From NCBI GenBank assembly GCA_002284615.2, contig MU069588.1, forward strand, positions 104,170 to 124,288: a stretch of DNA of 20,119 nt, given 5' to 3'. This document shows positions 1-9,797 of the stretch, in pieces; the stretch's first letter is position 1, and each line of letters starts with the position of its first letter. This DNA is from Dunaliella salina. Lineage: Eukaryota; Chlorophyta; Chlorophyceae; Chlamydomonadales; Dunaliellaceae. Position numbers and translations under genes: made by a program. A model generated the notes under the pieces. That model was not told where the DNA came from. It was given only the letters and a program-made list of their open reading frames with translations, and made no database searches.

Positions 1-5
1 CGCGC

Positions 6-74
<69 letters not shown>
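1..74. repeat. (CG)4(TG)33 microsatellite at the left edge
   Basis: Four CG units are followed by an uninterrupted run of about 33 TG units. Alternating purine-pyrimidine tracts of this kind can adopt Z-DNA and are common assembly break points. The matching TG tract at the right edge suggests the window is a contig that ends at microsatellites. Confidence 0.97.
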
Positions 75-75
<1 letters not shown>

Positions 76-440
76 CACATCCCTGGTAGCCAAGTCTGTT
101 TGGAAACCTTCACACCCTAATTGCCTCTCAAGGGTACCTTCTCGCGCCTGATTTGCAGCTTTGGGCGTTTGTGGGGAATCCCTGACTTTATGTGCAGCGT
201 GCACATGCTGCATTGTAAAGCTGGTTTACCAGGGTTGTGGACTGGCTTCATGGGGTGGAATCTCTTGCCTGCAGGCCTACCACTTGGCCCTGCTTTGAGG
301 TTCCCCCCTCAGCTGAGCACCCCAATACAAGATTCTGATGCAGCAGTCAATTGGCTGCTGCTCTTGAATGCAAGCAAGAGCCGTTGCAAGGGACCTAAAA
401 GAACCTGATTTTGCTCTCCAATGCTGCGTCCCTCCTGCAG
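75..440. other. No gene assigned; probably intron or 5' region of the LCIB-type gene
   Basis: I see no exon I can defend here. The stretch ends in a pyrimidine-rich acceptor (CCCTCCTGCAG, ending at 440), so an upstream exon carrying the start codon and chloroplast transit peptide is expected further left, probably outside the window. Open frames here have no recognisable protein features. Confidence 0.5.
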
Positions 441-3400
441 GGGCGACAAGATGGTGAAGGAGCTGCAGAGCCAGCAGCAATCCCTGGCTGCCCAGCTGCA
501 GCAGCAGCAGGCCAACATGAATGCTGCCCTGAAGGCACAGCAGGCGCAGCTGCAGTCTGAGCAGTCCCAGCAACTGGCCCGCGCTCTTGAGGTGAGGACA
601 AACTGGATGATATTGCCAAATCATTCTCTTTTACAAGGGGAATTCCCAGCATACAAGCCTCTGCTGGCATTGAATAGAATTCCTGGTTTAAGAAGGTTGT
701 CGATGCAGCTTCTTTCATGATCTCAGGAAGCATTTAAATGCAGTCAACTTGGGCTGACTTTAGTGTGCTGGAATTACAAGTTCCAGGCTTGGGCCCAATA
801 TTCTGGATCTGCGGCTTTTGCGCTTTCGGTTCTCAGAGCCTGATGTGAACATCATGCAAGCCATCAAACCATTGAGTCCCCCCTGTATACATGGGTTTCA
901 TTGAACCAGTGTTTTTGCAAGAGCAATGTAGATAGGAACAGACAACGAGGCAGTTCTTATAAGACAGGTCTCTTGTTCCAGGTCATGGTTTTTGGGGTTA
1001 AACAATGTTAAACAATGCTAACCGGAATGCAGTAATTACCACATTCAGGTTTGCATTGAAATAAACATTGTTTGACCCTGAAAATCATGACCTGGATCTA
1101 GAGATCTGTCTTTGTGTTTTTAGTGATGCCTGTTGCAAACTGCATACAATTGCAAAAGAAATATGGGCGGAGACCCAGTCACCCATCGTTTCTGTCACCT
1201 GGTAGGCAGACAAGCAAGCATTTTCCACAAGCAGTTGCATGCACACAGCAGAACATTGTTGAACTTACTTGTGCAGCTTTAGTCTCTAAAGCATTTCCTT
1301 GCCACTCGTATCACGCCTACAGGAGACATTGCTTCAAAAGCTGTACATAGTTGCTTTCCTGAAGAAAGGGAAAGAAATAAATTGAGTGGTCACGCAGCAA
1401 TGGAATATCGGAACGTTGACACAAAAGCTGCTCTTCCATCAGAAAAGCCCCTGAATGTTGTGCAAGGATTCCTGCCAGGACCAAACGCACTGAAATGACC
1501 CTGCTTCAATTCTGTTCCTAGCCCTGGCCCTGGTGGTTCTGTTTCTTGTCGCTTCTACGGCACCAAGCCTGCAAAGGAGATAAGGCTGTTAACTCTATAC
1601 ATAATTGCTTTCCTGCACAGAGAGAAGGAACTGAGTGGACACACACAGCAACAAAGTTCTAGAGCGTTGCCACAGGAACTGTCCCTGTGTGCACAAATCC
1701 ATTTCATACCCCTGTTTTCACCCTGGCCCTGGTGGCTCCCCCTCCATGTCTCTGCAAAGGGCAAGAGCTTATTACAGCTCCGCCTCGTTTCCTTGTTCTC
1801 ATTCTGACCTCGTCGGCCTCTTCCCTCTGTACCCTCATGCCCTACCAATATATCCCTCCATGCTGACTAACCTTCCCATTTCACCAACATACCCGTCCAT
1901 ACTGCTGACTTACCCTCCCATTCCACCAATACACCCCCTCCTGCATAGGGCAAGGGCATGGCTCCCGCCGATGCTGCCAAGGTGGCCGCTGAGGCCCAGA
2001 GCACCTCCCTGGAAGAGCGCGCGCGTGCCGTCCAGCACTTCTTCCCCACAGCCCTGCCTGTTGAGTGAGTGCAGCACATGGGCATCACTGCATTTATCAC
2101 TGCGGTGCAAGCATGTCTGTGATGCTGCTGCATCCATCCTTGCAATTGCATGCACGTCCTTGATGCAGCAGGATTCATCACTGCAATTGCATGCATGTCT
2201 GTGATGCAGCAAAACAAAAAAAGTAGCAGGCTGAACTCCTGACATCACAGAATAATCCAACTCCATGCGCGCACATGCAGTGACTACATGAACCGCGTGG
2301 AGGTTGCCCTTGCTGGCATGGGATTCACAGGTTTGTTCACAGTGCTTCTGTTAACGACCTTGCCTTTGGCCTGCTCGTGGCCCCTACATGTGCGGAACAC
2401 ACTTGTTGCAAATGTTTTTTGTTCTGCAAGCATGGTATCATGATTTGTTCTTTATTTGTGCCTGGGTTGCCTGATCTCTCTTCGTGCCTCGAATGCAGGT
2501 GATAACACCATCGCAATGAGCAACCTGTGTCGCGATGAGTCATGCATGATCCTGGAGGACAAGATTGAGGTGCGACATAGAGGAGTGCTTGCCTAAGTAC
2601 CTGATCATTTGTGCTTTCTTGAAGATTTCAAGAAAGCACTGGAAATGCAATTGCATTCATTCCTGCAGTGGGTGGATCCCCATGTGGTTCTGTACCTGCT
2701 GCTAATGCTTGATATTGCTGTACCCTTTGTCTCCGCAGAGCGTGTTTGGTGCTTGCTTCTCCACCCATGGCCTGGGTGCTGTGCTGACCTGCGGAAGCAT
2801 CGGCATCAAGGCTGGCCTCAGCCACTCCCCTGTGGTGGGCGGTAAGGAGCAGGTGAGCATTCCGTGCGGGTTCTCAAAATTTTGCCATGAGCAATGTTTT
2901 GGAGCCCCTGTTCTGCTTTGCTTAAAACCAGGGAGAGTTGAGTGGAAATATGCGCTCTGTAAAGAGGACATTGCCACAACGCCAGCATGTTTTGGAGGGC
3001 ATGCACCCAAATTAGTAAAGATCTGCAGATCATTCTTCAAATGCACGCTGCTTCGATTCCACTTCCATTGTACAACAACTCAATTGTTGCCCACCCCTCC
3101 CCCCATCCTCCCTTTTCTTTTCTCGCAGTACGTATTCTTCAGCTTCCCCCACATTGCCATTGACAGTGCCAATGAAATCGGCAAGATCTCCCGTCCCAAC
3201 CGCCCAGGCTCCTCATCTGCCTGCGGTGCTTTGTGCGCTGTAAGTTCTCAGATTTTGCTCATGCTGCAAGAGCTTATGTGCTGTGCTTGTCCACAATGGA
3301 TGTGTAGGGACAGGAGGCGTTAGACTTTCTAAGAAAACCTAAGTTTTGGACACCCGACTCAATCTTGTTGAAGGCTCAGTGGTTGTAATCCTGACATTAA

Positions 3401-6177
3401 GAGCTTTTAGTTGGTGTATATATGGGAGGATAAGGTAGGGAGTGGTGGGTTTTTTTGGGGCAGAACTATTCCGGGCCACATCTGCCCTGTCCATCGCCAA
3501 AATTCTGTTAGAATTCGAATGAAAGAGGGTTTTGTTCTAAACTAATGAGTCAGAGCCCCTACACGCACAATCATGGGCAGCAAGGGGTGCGGTTTTCTTT
3601 GAAGTTTAGATTGGTTTGCAGCAAACATGAAGCAAACCATTTGAACTTTCAGGGCTGTGTGGTGTTTCAGTGCTTGGTGGAAGTTATAGGGCATATTTGT
3701 GGACTCCCAGGCCAGCTGCAGGTGCCTGGCATGGCAGGTAAGCACAGACCTCCGCTGCACAGCATTTGCCCCAAAGGTCAGCTGAGACTTGCGTTTAATG
3801 TTGAGTTTGCGGGTGGGTAGGGAATTCTAAGTGGAGCAGGATGGTACTGTCTTGGTCTGGATTAGGGTTTGGGAGGTGGTTGGATCAAAAGGGCTCTTGC
3901 CCAATTGTTTGTCATGGGAGGAAATGTTGTGTGTGGTTCTGGCTCCTCACCCACCTATTGTCATCCCTCCTTTTTCTTGCTCTTGCAGTGCCTGGCAGAC
4001 TTCCAGAAGGATGGCTTGGAGGCCAACTGCAGGGTCCCTGGTGTGCACGACGCTGAGAACCCTGAGTACAGCATCCTCAAGCAGCGCCTGGCTCGCCAGC
4101 TCAGGTCTGAGGGCTGCGACCCCTCTAAGCTAGACCTGGTGTCCATTACGCAGGCAGCTGAGCGCACAATCACCAATGTGAGTGGGAGGGGTTGAGCGCC
4201 TGCGTGTACGAACCACCTCTTTACAAGGGACATGAGACATGATTCGCTTGGTTGACTTAGTCCCGTGCTTGTGAGCGGCTGTGGAATGAACAAAACTGTG
4301 TCATACCACTTGCGAAAGGTATCATGCTGTGCCTATTGCCAACTGAATATTTGCTGCCAAGCTTAGCAAATGAAACAATGCTGCTGCCCATTGCTATGCT
4401 CTCGCAGGACTTGGAGCACCTCATCTCCCAGGCCGTGGACACCAGCAAGGCGAACTACGCCGTCTTCACTGGTGTACAGGTGTGTACAGTTATGAAAGAA
4501 AGCAGGCACAGGTTTGGGTTGGGCTTCCCATTTTCCCTCTCATCTCTGTCAAAACCAGGGTTGCCTAGTTCGGGGGTTTGACAAATTAAGTTCGCGAACA
4601 GTTCGATAAAGTTCGTGATTCGACGGATTGTTCGAACGAGTGTTTGCCTGCAGGCAGGAGGCAGGGCAGGGGGTGACAACTACACCTCAACCATCTAACC
4701 CCCTCTCCCCCTCGGCCTCTTTTGCATAAATGATAATAGGAACCACAAAGGACTTTTTTTTTGTCAGTCCAGGGGGGTGTAAAGGCTGTAAGGGGGGGTG
4801 TCAAGCTGGTGTCAAGGGGATGCCAAGGGTCCATTATTGGCAGGGGGCATAAAATTCTTCGAACTGACAATTCAAAGTTCGCGAACAGTTCGAAAGAGTT
4901 GAGTTCTTCAATCTTTCAAAGTTCTCGAACTAGGCAACCCTGGTCAAAACTACTTGCTCATGATTTCTTTAACTCATTTCCAGGCTGCTTTGTTCTGGCT
5001 TGCTTGTAGGTGCACAACTGGGCCGCTGATCTGACCAACCGCAGCATTCCTAGCTTGGAGTTTGTGACAGTGGGCAAGTCATACTCTGTCATCAACGGCC
5101 AGAAGGCTCCCATTGATATCATGAAGGTGCGCAAACAGGTTGTCCTCATGAAATTTTACGGAAAAACGCATAGTTGGACTTAAAAGGGAATGTGTTTTGA
5201 TTTCATGCACACAGATGGTGGCGAAGATGAGGCAAGGCGCGTTTGCGGCAGCTCTCTTCTCCCTATTAAGCGCATGCCTGTGTTCAAAGCATGGCTTGTC
5301 CTCCAAATTGAGTATGCGCCATGCTATGAACAAATATGCCCCCATACGTGGGTGCATGCAAGTGCTCTGTTGTACTCAGTTGCTCAGATCCATGCGCACA
5401 GATGGAACATGGATGATCCTCTGAGTGTCCACAATGTGCTGTCAACAAGTGTGCTGGTAGTTTCCACATGCTCTTTGACAGATAAGGAGTGTGTTGACAC
5501 CACCAGCTCGCTTGTTCACAGCACAATGTGGACGCTTGGTGCCGCCTCGCCTGGTGCAGTTGATTCCAGCTCCTTAGATGCACAGTCCTTTGCTGCACAC
5601 AGGAGTGGTTCATACGTGTGCTCATTCACAAAAAAAATGCACTGCCGCTCTTTGCCACTGCACATGCAGGTGCCTGCCCTTGCCCCACGCCAGCTGCGCC
5701 TGCTGGGCTCTGTGTCTGAGGAGCAGCACCCTGATAACGATGCTCCCGCCGCAGACACCACCGTGCAGGTATGGCAGGTTGCTCTGCAATTGCCTTCCCC
5801 GCAAGTGCAAGTGCTGTTGGCTTAGATGTGTGGACTTGGTGCAGGATCACTGCTTAAATGATTATTAAGGTTCGTGCGATGAAGCACCCCCTGAACAGCC
5901 CTCTTCAAGCACGTTTGCCTGAACCACCTTCCTTTGTTGCAGGAGATCCCCCGCGGCTATTTGCTACGAAGGGTAGGAGGCTCAGCAGGCACAAGGTGGG
6001 TGTCCAAAATGCCAGGCATCCCAATTTAGTTTTCCTCTTTCCTGGTTTGCACATCCTTTCCTCCCAGCTGCAACTTTGTTTACGCCTGAGACGGTACTGG
6101 ACCTCACAATTTCCCTGCTTCCTTTCTTTTTCTGCAGGTATGTGCAGCTGCCAGGCAGCGAGCCTGTGAAGGCCTAA
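441..6177 (+). CDS. LCIB: LCIB/LCIC-family protein (beta-carbonic-anhydrase-like, CO2-concentrating mechanism), 12 exons, N terminus missing
   Basis: Exons: 441-591, 1949-2064, 2281-2330, 2499-2569, 2739-2852, 3129-3239, 3989-4177, 4408-4479, 5010-5126, 5670-5768, 5943-5995, 6138-6177 (TAA). All introns are GT-AG; phases agree and the joined frame stays open for 393 residues. Residues 1-50 form a Gln-rich coiled coil. The rest matches the LCIB domain: PVDDYMNRVEVALAG, GDNTIAMSNLCRDE, FSFPHIAID, SSACGAL, EYSILKQRLARQL and the VPALAPRQ region. The family has a beta-carbonic-anhydrase fold; the expected zinc ligands are visible as Cys116 (2528-2530), His175 (3150-3152) and Cys199 (3222-3224), with the Arg-Asp pair after Cys116. 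In Chlamydomonas, LCIB and LCIC form a chloroplast complex near the pyrenoid that recaptures leaked CO2 at low CO2. That protein is about 450 residues, so roughly 50 residues, including the transit peptide, are missing. Whether this is the LCIB or LCIC paralogue cannot be decided. The promoter is outside the window. Confidence 0.93.
978..1095. repeat. 118-bp foldback (MITE-like) in LCIB intron 1
   Basis: The left arm starts CCAGGTCATGGTTTTTGGGG and the reverse complement of the right end starts CCAGGTCATGATTTTCAGGG; both arms continue to AAACAATGTT, giving about 32 nt with a few mismatches around a loop of about 55 nt. No convincing target-site duplication was found. It is probably a small non-autonomous element. 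Confidence 0.65.
1339..1745. repeat. Diverged direct duplication inside LCIB intron 1
   Basis: The segment 1339-1545 and the segment 1592-1745 share blocks in the same order: TACATAGTTGCTTTCCTG versus TACATAATTGCTTTCCTG, then a block with GAGTGG and CACGCAGCAA or CACAGCAACA, then CCCTGGCCCTGGTGG in both. This looks like an old local duplication within the intron. It has no coding potential that I can support. Confidence 0.6.
2084..2209. repeat. Degenerate tandem repeat in LCIB intron 2
   Basis: About three imperfect copies of a unit of 40-odd nucleotides, built from ATCACTGCAATTGCATGCA followed by TGTCTGTGATGCAGCA. The last two copies are the closest. It fills most of the 216-nt intron between 2065 and 2280. 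Confidence 0.7.
3384..3455. repeat. Possible weak copy of a dispersed repeat in LCIB intron 6
   Basis: The stretch TTGTAATCCTGACATTAAGAG, then GTTGGTGTATATATGGGAGG and GGGAGTGGTGG, parallels in order the copy near 7097 (TTGTATATTCGGATTAATCA, TTGGTATATATGTGGG, GGGAGTGATGG). The match is patchy and could be partly chance. The rest of this 749-nt intron (3240-3988) holds nothing else I can name. Confidence 0.35.
4556..4942. mobile_element. Non-autonomous hAT-type element (MITE), 387 bp, in LCIB intron 8
   Basis: The ends are a perfect 17-bp terminal inverted repeat, CAGGGTTGCCTAGTTCG. Exactly outside them lies an 8-bp direct repeat, GTCAAAAC (4548-4555 and 4943-4950), which reads as a target-site duplication. 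An 8-bp duplication with termini starting CAGGG is the signature of the hAT superfamily. Subterminal AGTTCGCGAACAGTTCG occurs near both ends (about 4590 and 4877), the kind of repeated motif hAT transposases bind. No transposase frame is present, so it would depend on an autonomous relative. It inflates this intron to 530 nt without touching splice sites. The intact duplication and perfect termini suggest a recent insertion. Confidence 0.88.
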
Positions 6178-6593
6178 GCAGCCCTCACCCCCTCAGCTTT
6201 CAAGTTTTGGACATGCGTTTCCCTCTGTTTGTCAGTACTCTCTTCCTCCTGAGTGCGGCGCTCAATGCGAATAATGATGTGTGCCTGTATATTAGCTTGA
6301 CCTTGGTTTGTAGAACATGTCGTCCCATTTTGTTCGCACCCACTGTCATCCTCCATGCCTCATCTTTTTGACACACCGCTAGGTTGTTGGGCAAGAATTT
6401 CGACTTGGTTGTTTGCAAGTTGTTGGGCACCCTGTTTGTTCTGTTCAAGTAGTGTGTGAGTGTTGCGCTTAAGCATCTCATAGGAGCATGCTGCAGCGAC
6501 ATCAATTTCATTGAAGCAATGACTCGAACAAAGTGACACTCACCATTATGACTTTGACAAGGTATGCTTTGTCACCATTGCTAAGTTCTGTTC

Positions 6594-6598
6594 TGTAA
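6594..6598 (+). promoter_or_regulatory. TGTAA poly(A) signal of the LCIB-type gene
   Basis: TGTAA is the usual green-algal polyadenylation signal. This copy lies about 417 nt after the TAA stop at 6175-6177, which gives a 3' UTR of ordinary length for a chlorophyte gene. I saw no nearer copy. Confidence 0.6.
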
Positions 6599-7096
6599 AC
6601 ATGGTCTCACGCATTTGTGGCGAACCAAGCTTCATCAGTAAAGACTCAAGGAGCAAGTACACTGGTGGTGCAGAAGATGGACAGGATCGTTCTTACGTGT
6701 GATGATTGCACAGGTGAATCAATAAGCCTGTGTCTTGCACATGCTGTGCTTTAGCTACAACACAAGGGGCTTGAGGCGTGCTGGATCCAATGCCTCCTTT
6801 TCCTTGCTGGAAAGGGAACGTGCAGATAACACCCCGCACAGAGAAGAGAAAGTCTACTCTGGGCAAAAGGGTCAATACTGAAATTGGGATAAAACCTCCC
6901 TAACAGCCAGAGAAGGATAGGGAGTTTAACCAGCAAGTCTACTCCACATTTTGTATCAAAACTGTCATGCCACCTTCCCCCAAAATTGAGTTTTGTTATT
7001 CCTGCTTCAATCCCATTCCCCTCCTATGTTTTTTAGGCTGCAGTCAGAAGATTGTAGGAAATACTTTTTGGCGACACATGTCAATCCAATTAAGAG
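6599..7096. other. Intergenic, nothing recognised
   Basis: No gene, hairpin or repeat that I can support. The open frames here are short and show no coherent protein features. Confidence 0.5.
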
Positions 7097-7165
7097 TTGT
7101 ATATTCGGATTAATCAAGAGCTATCAATTGGTATATATGTGGGTCTGATTGAAGGGAGTGATGGA
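7097..7165. repeat. Copy of the dispersed repeat shared with the 11.6 and 12.4 kb blocks
   Basis: It contains GTTGTATATTCGGATTAATC, then AAGAGCTATCAATTGGTA, then GGGTCTGATTGAAGGGAGTG. The same order occurs at 11596-11665 (TCGGATTCTGAGCTCAAGAG, CGATTGGTA) and at 12430-12505 (TTGGATTCCTAGGCTCAAGA, CAACTGGCA). Just downstream, GTCGAGGGGGAT also matches 11524-11535. Confidence 0.5.
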
Positions 7166-7775
7166 TTGTCGAGGGGGATTTGAAGCACAAAAACTCTGAT
7201 GCACAATTATATAGACAAGGTTACGACGCAAGTTTGAGCCTTCAGCCATGAAGTCTGGCTGCTCAGCTTTCGCTAGAAAACCAAGTGAAAGCGGTATAAA
7301 ACACAGGCCCCGGCCTGTAAACCCGGGGAAAAAACACAGGTAAAAAGCAGACATGTAAAAAAAGAAACATGGCAGTGTCTGCATGTAAGGCAGAAAAGCA
7401 AGCAGCAAAAAGGGAGCATGCAAAATAGAAGTAGCTCGAGTTTTTCAATAAAGTGCACAGTCTGTCATCATGCTCAGGTAGCATGCACACGAATACAGGT
7501 TTCCACAGTACTCAGCCAAGCCCAGAAAATTGCCATATATGCACAGAGCTGGCGCGTGTTCTGCCCACAAGGGCAAGCAGTATGCAATTCAGCGCTCAAA
7601 CCACAAAGGAAAACAGCGNACTCACAAGCGCCCACGGCCGAGGGACCACAAGTNAATTTTGTCTACATGGACCCCAAGGTATGAGAGCCCGGGTTCCCTC
7701 ACACATTGTGCACCACGCAGCACGCACACACACTATGAACTGCNCTCAGACACGGCCCCTCGTGAGTCCCCTGCC
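7166..7775. other. No gene assigned; contains three ambiguous bases
   Basis: Ambiguous bases lie at 7619, 7654 and 7744. The plus-strand frames through here are Pro/Ser/Thr-rich and run across these ambiguous bases without any recognisable domain. The part next to 7776 is probably beyond the 3' end of the minus-strand frame that ends at 7861. Confidence 0.4.
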
Positions 7776-7780
7776 TTACA
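7776..7780 (-). promoter_or_regulatory. Possible TGTAA poly(A) signal for the minus-strand frame
   Basis: TTACA on the plus strand is TGTAA on the minus strand, about 80 nt beyond the minus-strand stop at 7861-7863. The position fits the 3' end of a green-algal transcript and is modest support that the neighbouring minus-strand frame was once, or is, expressed. Confidence 0.35.
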
Positions 7781-7860
7781 ATGCCAGCTTGACCCCCGAG
7801 CTACATACCACAAGCCTCAGTGTGGCCCTCACTAAGCCCACTCCACACCTCATTCATTCA

Positions 7861-8377
7861 TCATGTTCGGGCTTGGCTCACAGCTTGCTCGTGTGCACGC
7901 TCTTGGTGTTCGCACTCCCTTTGCCTCTTCCTTTCCTTCTCGCGCCTGCGCTTGAGTTGACGGAATGTAAGTGAGGGCGCGGGGGTATCCTCAGGGTACT
8001 GTGTCGGCAGTGGACCTTCATGTTTTAGCCATCCAACCAGCACGCAGGCAAAAAGCTGCTGTTCTTCCAAGGGTAGGGAGGCTCATTGGGTGCTGAGACA
8101 AACACTGTAGCAAATTGGTTCTGATGTTGGAATCCTGAGCGTTGCGGCCGCTGAAGAAGGCCCAGTCCTCCGGATGCAGCAACCTCCTCAAAAACCAATC
8201 GAACTCATCACTAGTGTAGGAGCTGCCATGCTGGTCATTGCTGTGGTTAGCTGCCATCGTAGAAGCCTGGGCACTCAGCTTCCCAGACCCCCCCCCGACC
8301 ACGGGCTTAGGGCACTCAGCTCCCCCAAGCGCAGGGCACGAGAGGCTTTGTTTGTGCTTACATTTGCAGTTCCCCAA
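7861..8377 (-). pseudogene. Unrecognised minus-strand protein, broken by one frameshift
   Basis: Two overlapping minus-strand frames read as one protein if a single frame change near 8020-8070 is allowed. The upstream part (from 8377) has a Cys/Gly-rich start, an internal MAANHSNDQHG, then an acidic and aromatic stretch with DEFDWFLRRLLHPEDWAFF. The downstream part contains WLKHEGPLPTQYPEDTP, then a highly basic helix (KRRREKERKRQRE) and ends at TGA 7861-7863. I do not recognise the family. Aromatic and charged residues ordered in this way look like true coding sequence rather than a shadow frame, and a TGTAA signal follows. It could be a real gene with a sequencing indel, a pseudogene, or part of a mobile element, since it abuts the plus-strand element starting near 8391. 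Confidence 0.45.
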
Positions 8378-8390
8378 CTATTTTATTTGA

Positions 8391-8561
8391 AATAAAAGTT
8401 CCTTCAATTATATAGACAACAACATTTATTGGGCCTGCCCCCCTTGCAAACCTCTCAGCAATGATGAGAAATTTAAAAGAGAATCAAACTCTTTCGGCAA
8501 TGACCTAAAATGCGTTGATTGGGAGCTAAGCTGGGAACCTGAAGACATCAGGAAACCTTGA
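8391..8561 (+). pseudogene. Zinc-finger-like segment at the start of the element
   Basis: Frame 3 is open from 8391 to TGA 8559-8561 and contains IYWACPPCKPLSNDEKF and later LKCVDWELSWEPED. The WxCPxC start followed by a spaced Cys and several Trp resembles the tail of a RING or PHD-type finger. Upstream Cys/His pairs would be needed for a full domain and are not present here. The same frame continues after two stops into a Gln/Pro-rich linker (about 8610-8780). Confidence 0.4.
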
Positions 8562-8682
8562 CCCAATTTTCATGTATGCATCCTTCAATTTGAGGCCTGC
8601 TAAGACGAATCAGACCTCTCCATTCCAGCTGCTGACTCTGAGCTAGCTGTGAATTCTGGATTACAACAGTTGACCTCATTAG

Positions 8683-9797
8683 GCCAGACCCCAACAATAC
8701 AACAGATCCCCACCCCAGAGCAGATACTACCCACCCCCCTTCCACGCCATCAATACCACCTCTGGTGCTACCACAAATCTATTCCAAACAATGGCATGCA
8801 TCTATGGCACAGACAGAAGATGCAAAGGAATGCTAACCCCTGAGCGCATCAATATCCTCAACACTGCTTTCAGCAGAGCCAGAGATAATGGGATCCACAG
8901 CACAATTCAACCTCCACCCCAAAGCTTTGCCTCTGAGCTTGTGGGTCTTTTCTCACGCTCAATCCTTGACAACAAAATGCAACAAAGTAAGAAGATCAAG
9001 GATTCATACATACGCATCCTGCCAAATCATATCCACACTGCCATGAAAAAACGGGCCCTCATAACCCAGGAAAAAATGGCCTCTCCCCAAGACTACAACC
9101 CCTGCCACCTCAACTATTGGAGTGGACACCCTCGAGATAGGGTATTCGGAGCCATCCATAACAGCCTCTCATCCAAATTCTCAGGATTTTCAGTATGCCA
9201 TCCAATTTACGATGACCATGTGATGTATTTTACTCTCAAACATGCCATTTTTTCTGCCATGCAACAAAGCCGCGCCACGGCAACCTTCATGTTCTTACCA
9301 AGCTGGGGAGGCCCTATGAGCACAAATCCATACTCTAAACTCCTGAATGCCTACCCTCACTTCTGTTGCACGTTGGGAGCCATACCCTCAAAAAGACTCA
9401 GCTGTGCCACTCCCCCTTTCTGGGTAAGCCAGGAAACTGTCCTCCCATGCCACTCCTGGAGCCTACAAGTAATTGCTGTTTGGAATATCGCTGCAAGAAT
9501 CCGCCTGAATGAGAACAACCCAGATTGGCTCACAGGCCTGAAAGAAGACATCCGTGAGGCAAGATGGCTGAAAAGAAACGTTAGCAATGACCCAATCCTC
9601 AATCCCAGACACCCAGAAATTGAAACTGGCTTTAATAAATTCAAAAAGCTACCCTCAGCCTACCAACAAACCCCTCAGAATACCACTCAGAGCCAACAAA
9701 CTCTTTTACCACTCACATCCTCCAGCCCTCATCTGGAACGCAAAGTTGAAAACTGGAGAGAGTGGGCATACACAGACGGCAGCTCATGTACACAATG
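8683..9797 (+). pseudogene. Methyltransferase-like (PCIF1-type) domain of the element
   Basis: Frame 1 is open from 8683. Numbering from ATG 8791, residues 110-235 hold HPIYDDHVM (137-145), then a helix, then ATFMFLPSW (164-172), then Pro/Trp-rich turns. This order parallels the PCIF1/CAPAM cap-adenosine N6-methyltransferase, where NPPF-acidic-Met is followed by a hydrophobic strand ending in IPEW. Here the catalytic Asn-Pro-Pro-Phe position reads His-Pro-Ile-Tyr, so activity in this copy is doubtful. The domain leads directly into the first RNase H motif (EWAYTDGSS, residues 324-332) with no reverse transcriptase between. The assignment rests on motif order recalled from memory, not on a profile search. 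Confidence 0.45.

Noticed and set aside
421..450. In-frame ATG at 421 as the start of the LCIB-type protein
   Set aside because: It overlaps a strong splice acceptor (CCCTCCTGCAG, ending at 440), and family members start with a chloroplast transit peptide of which nothing is seen here. It remains possible only if transcription begins inside the window.
1635..2204. Long plus-strand frame of 189 codons
   Set aside because: It overlaps LCIB exon 1949-2064 in another frame, is Pro/Ser-rich, and crosses the tandem repeat of intron 2. It is a shadow frame.
5190..5825. Plus-strand frame of 211 codons
   Set aside because: It runs through intron 9 and covers exon 5670-5768 in the wrong frame, with no recognisable domain.
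7453..7974. Plus-strand frame of 173 codons with ambiguous residues
   Set aside because: The composition is low-complexity, three ambiguous bases fall inside, and the minus strand has the more protein-like frame over part of it.
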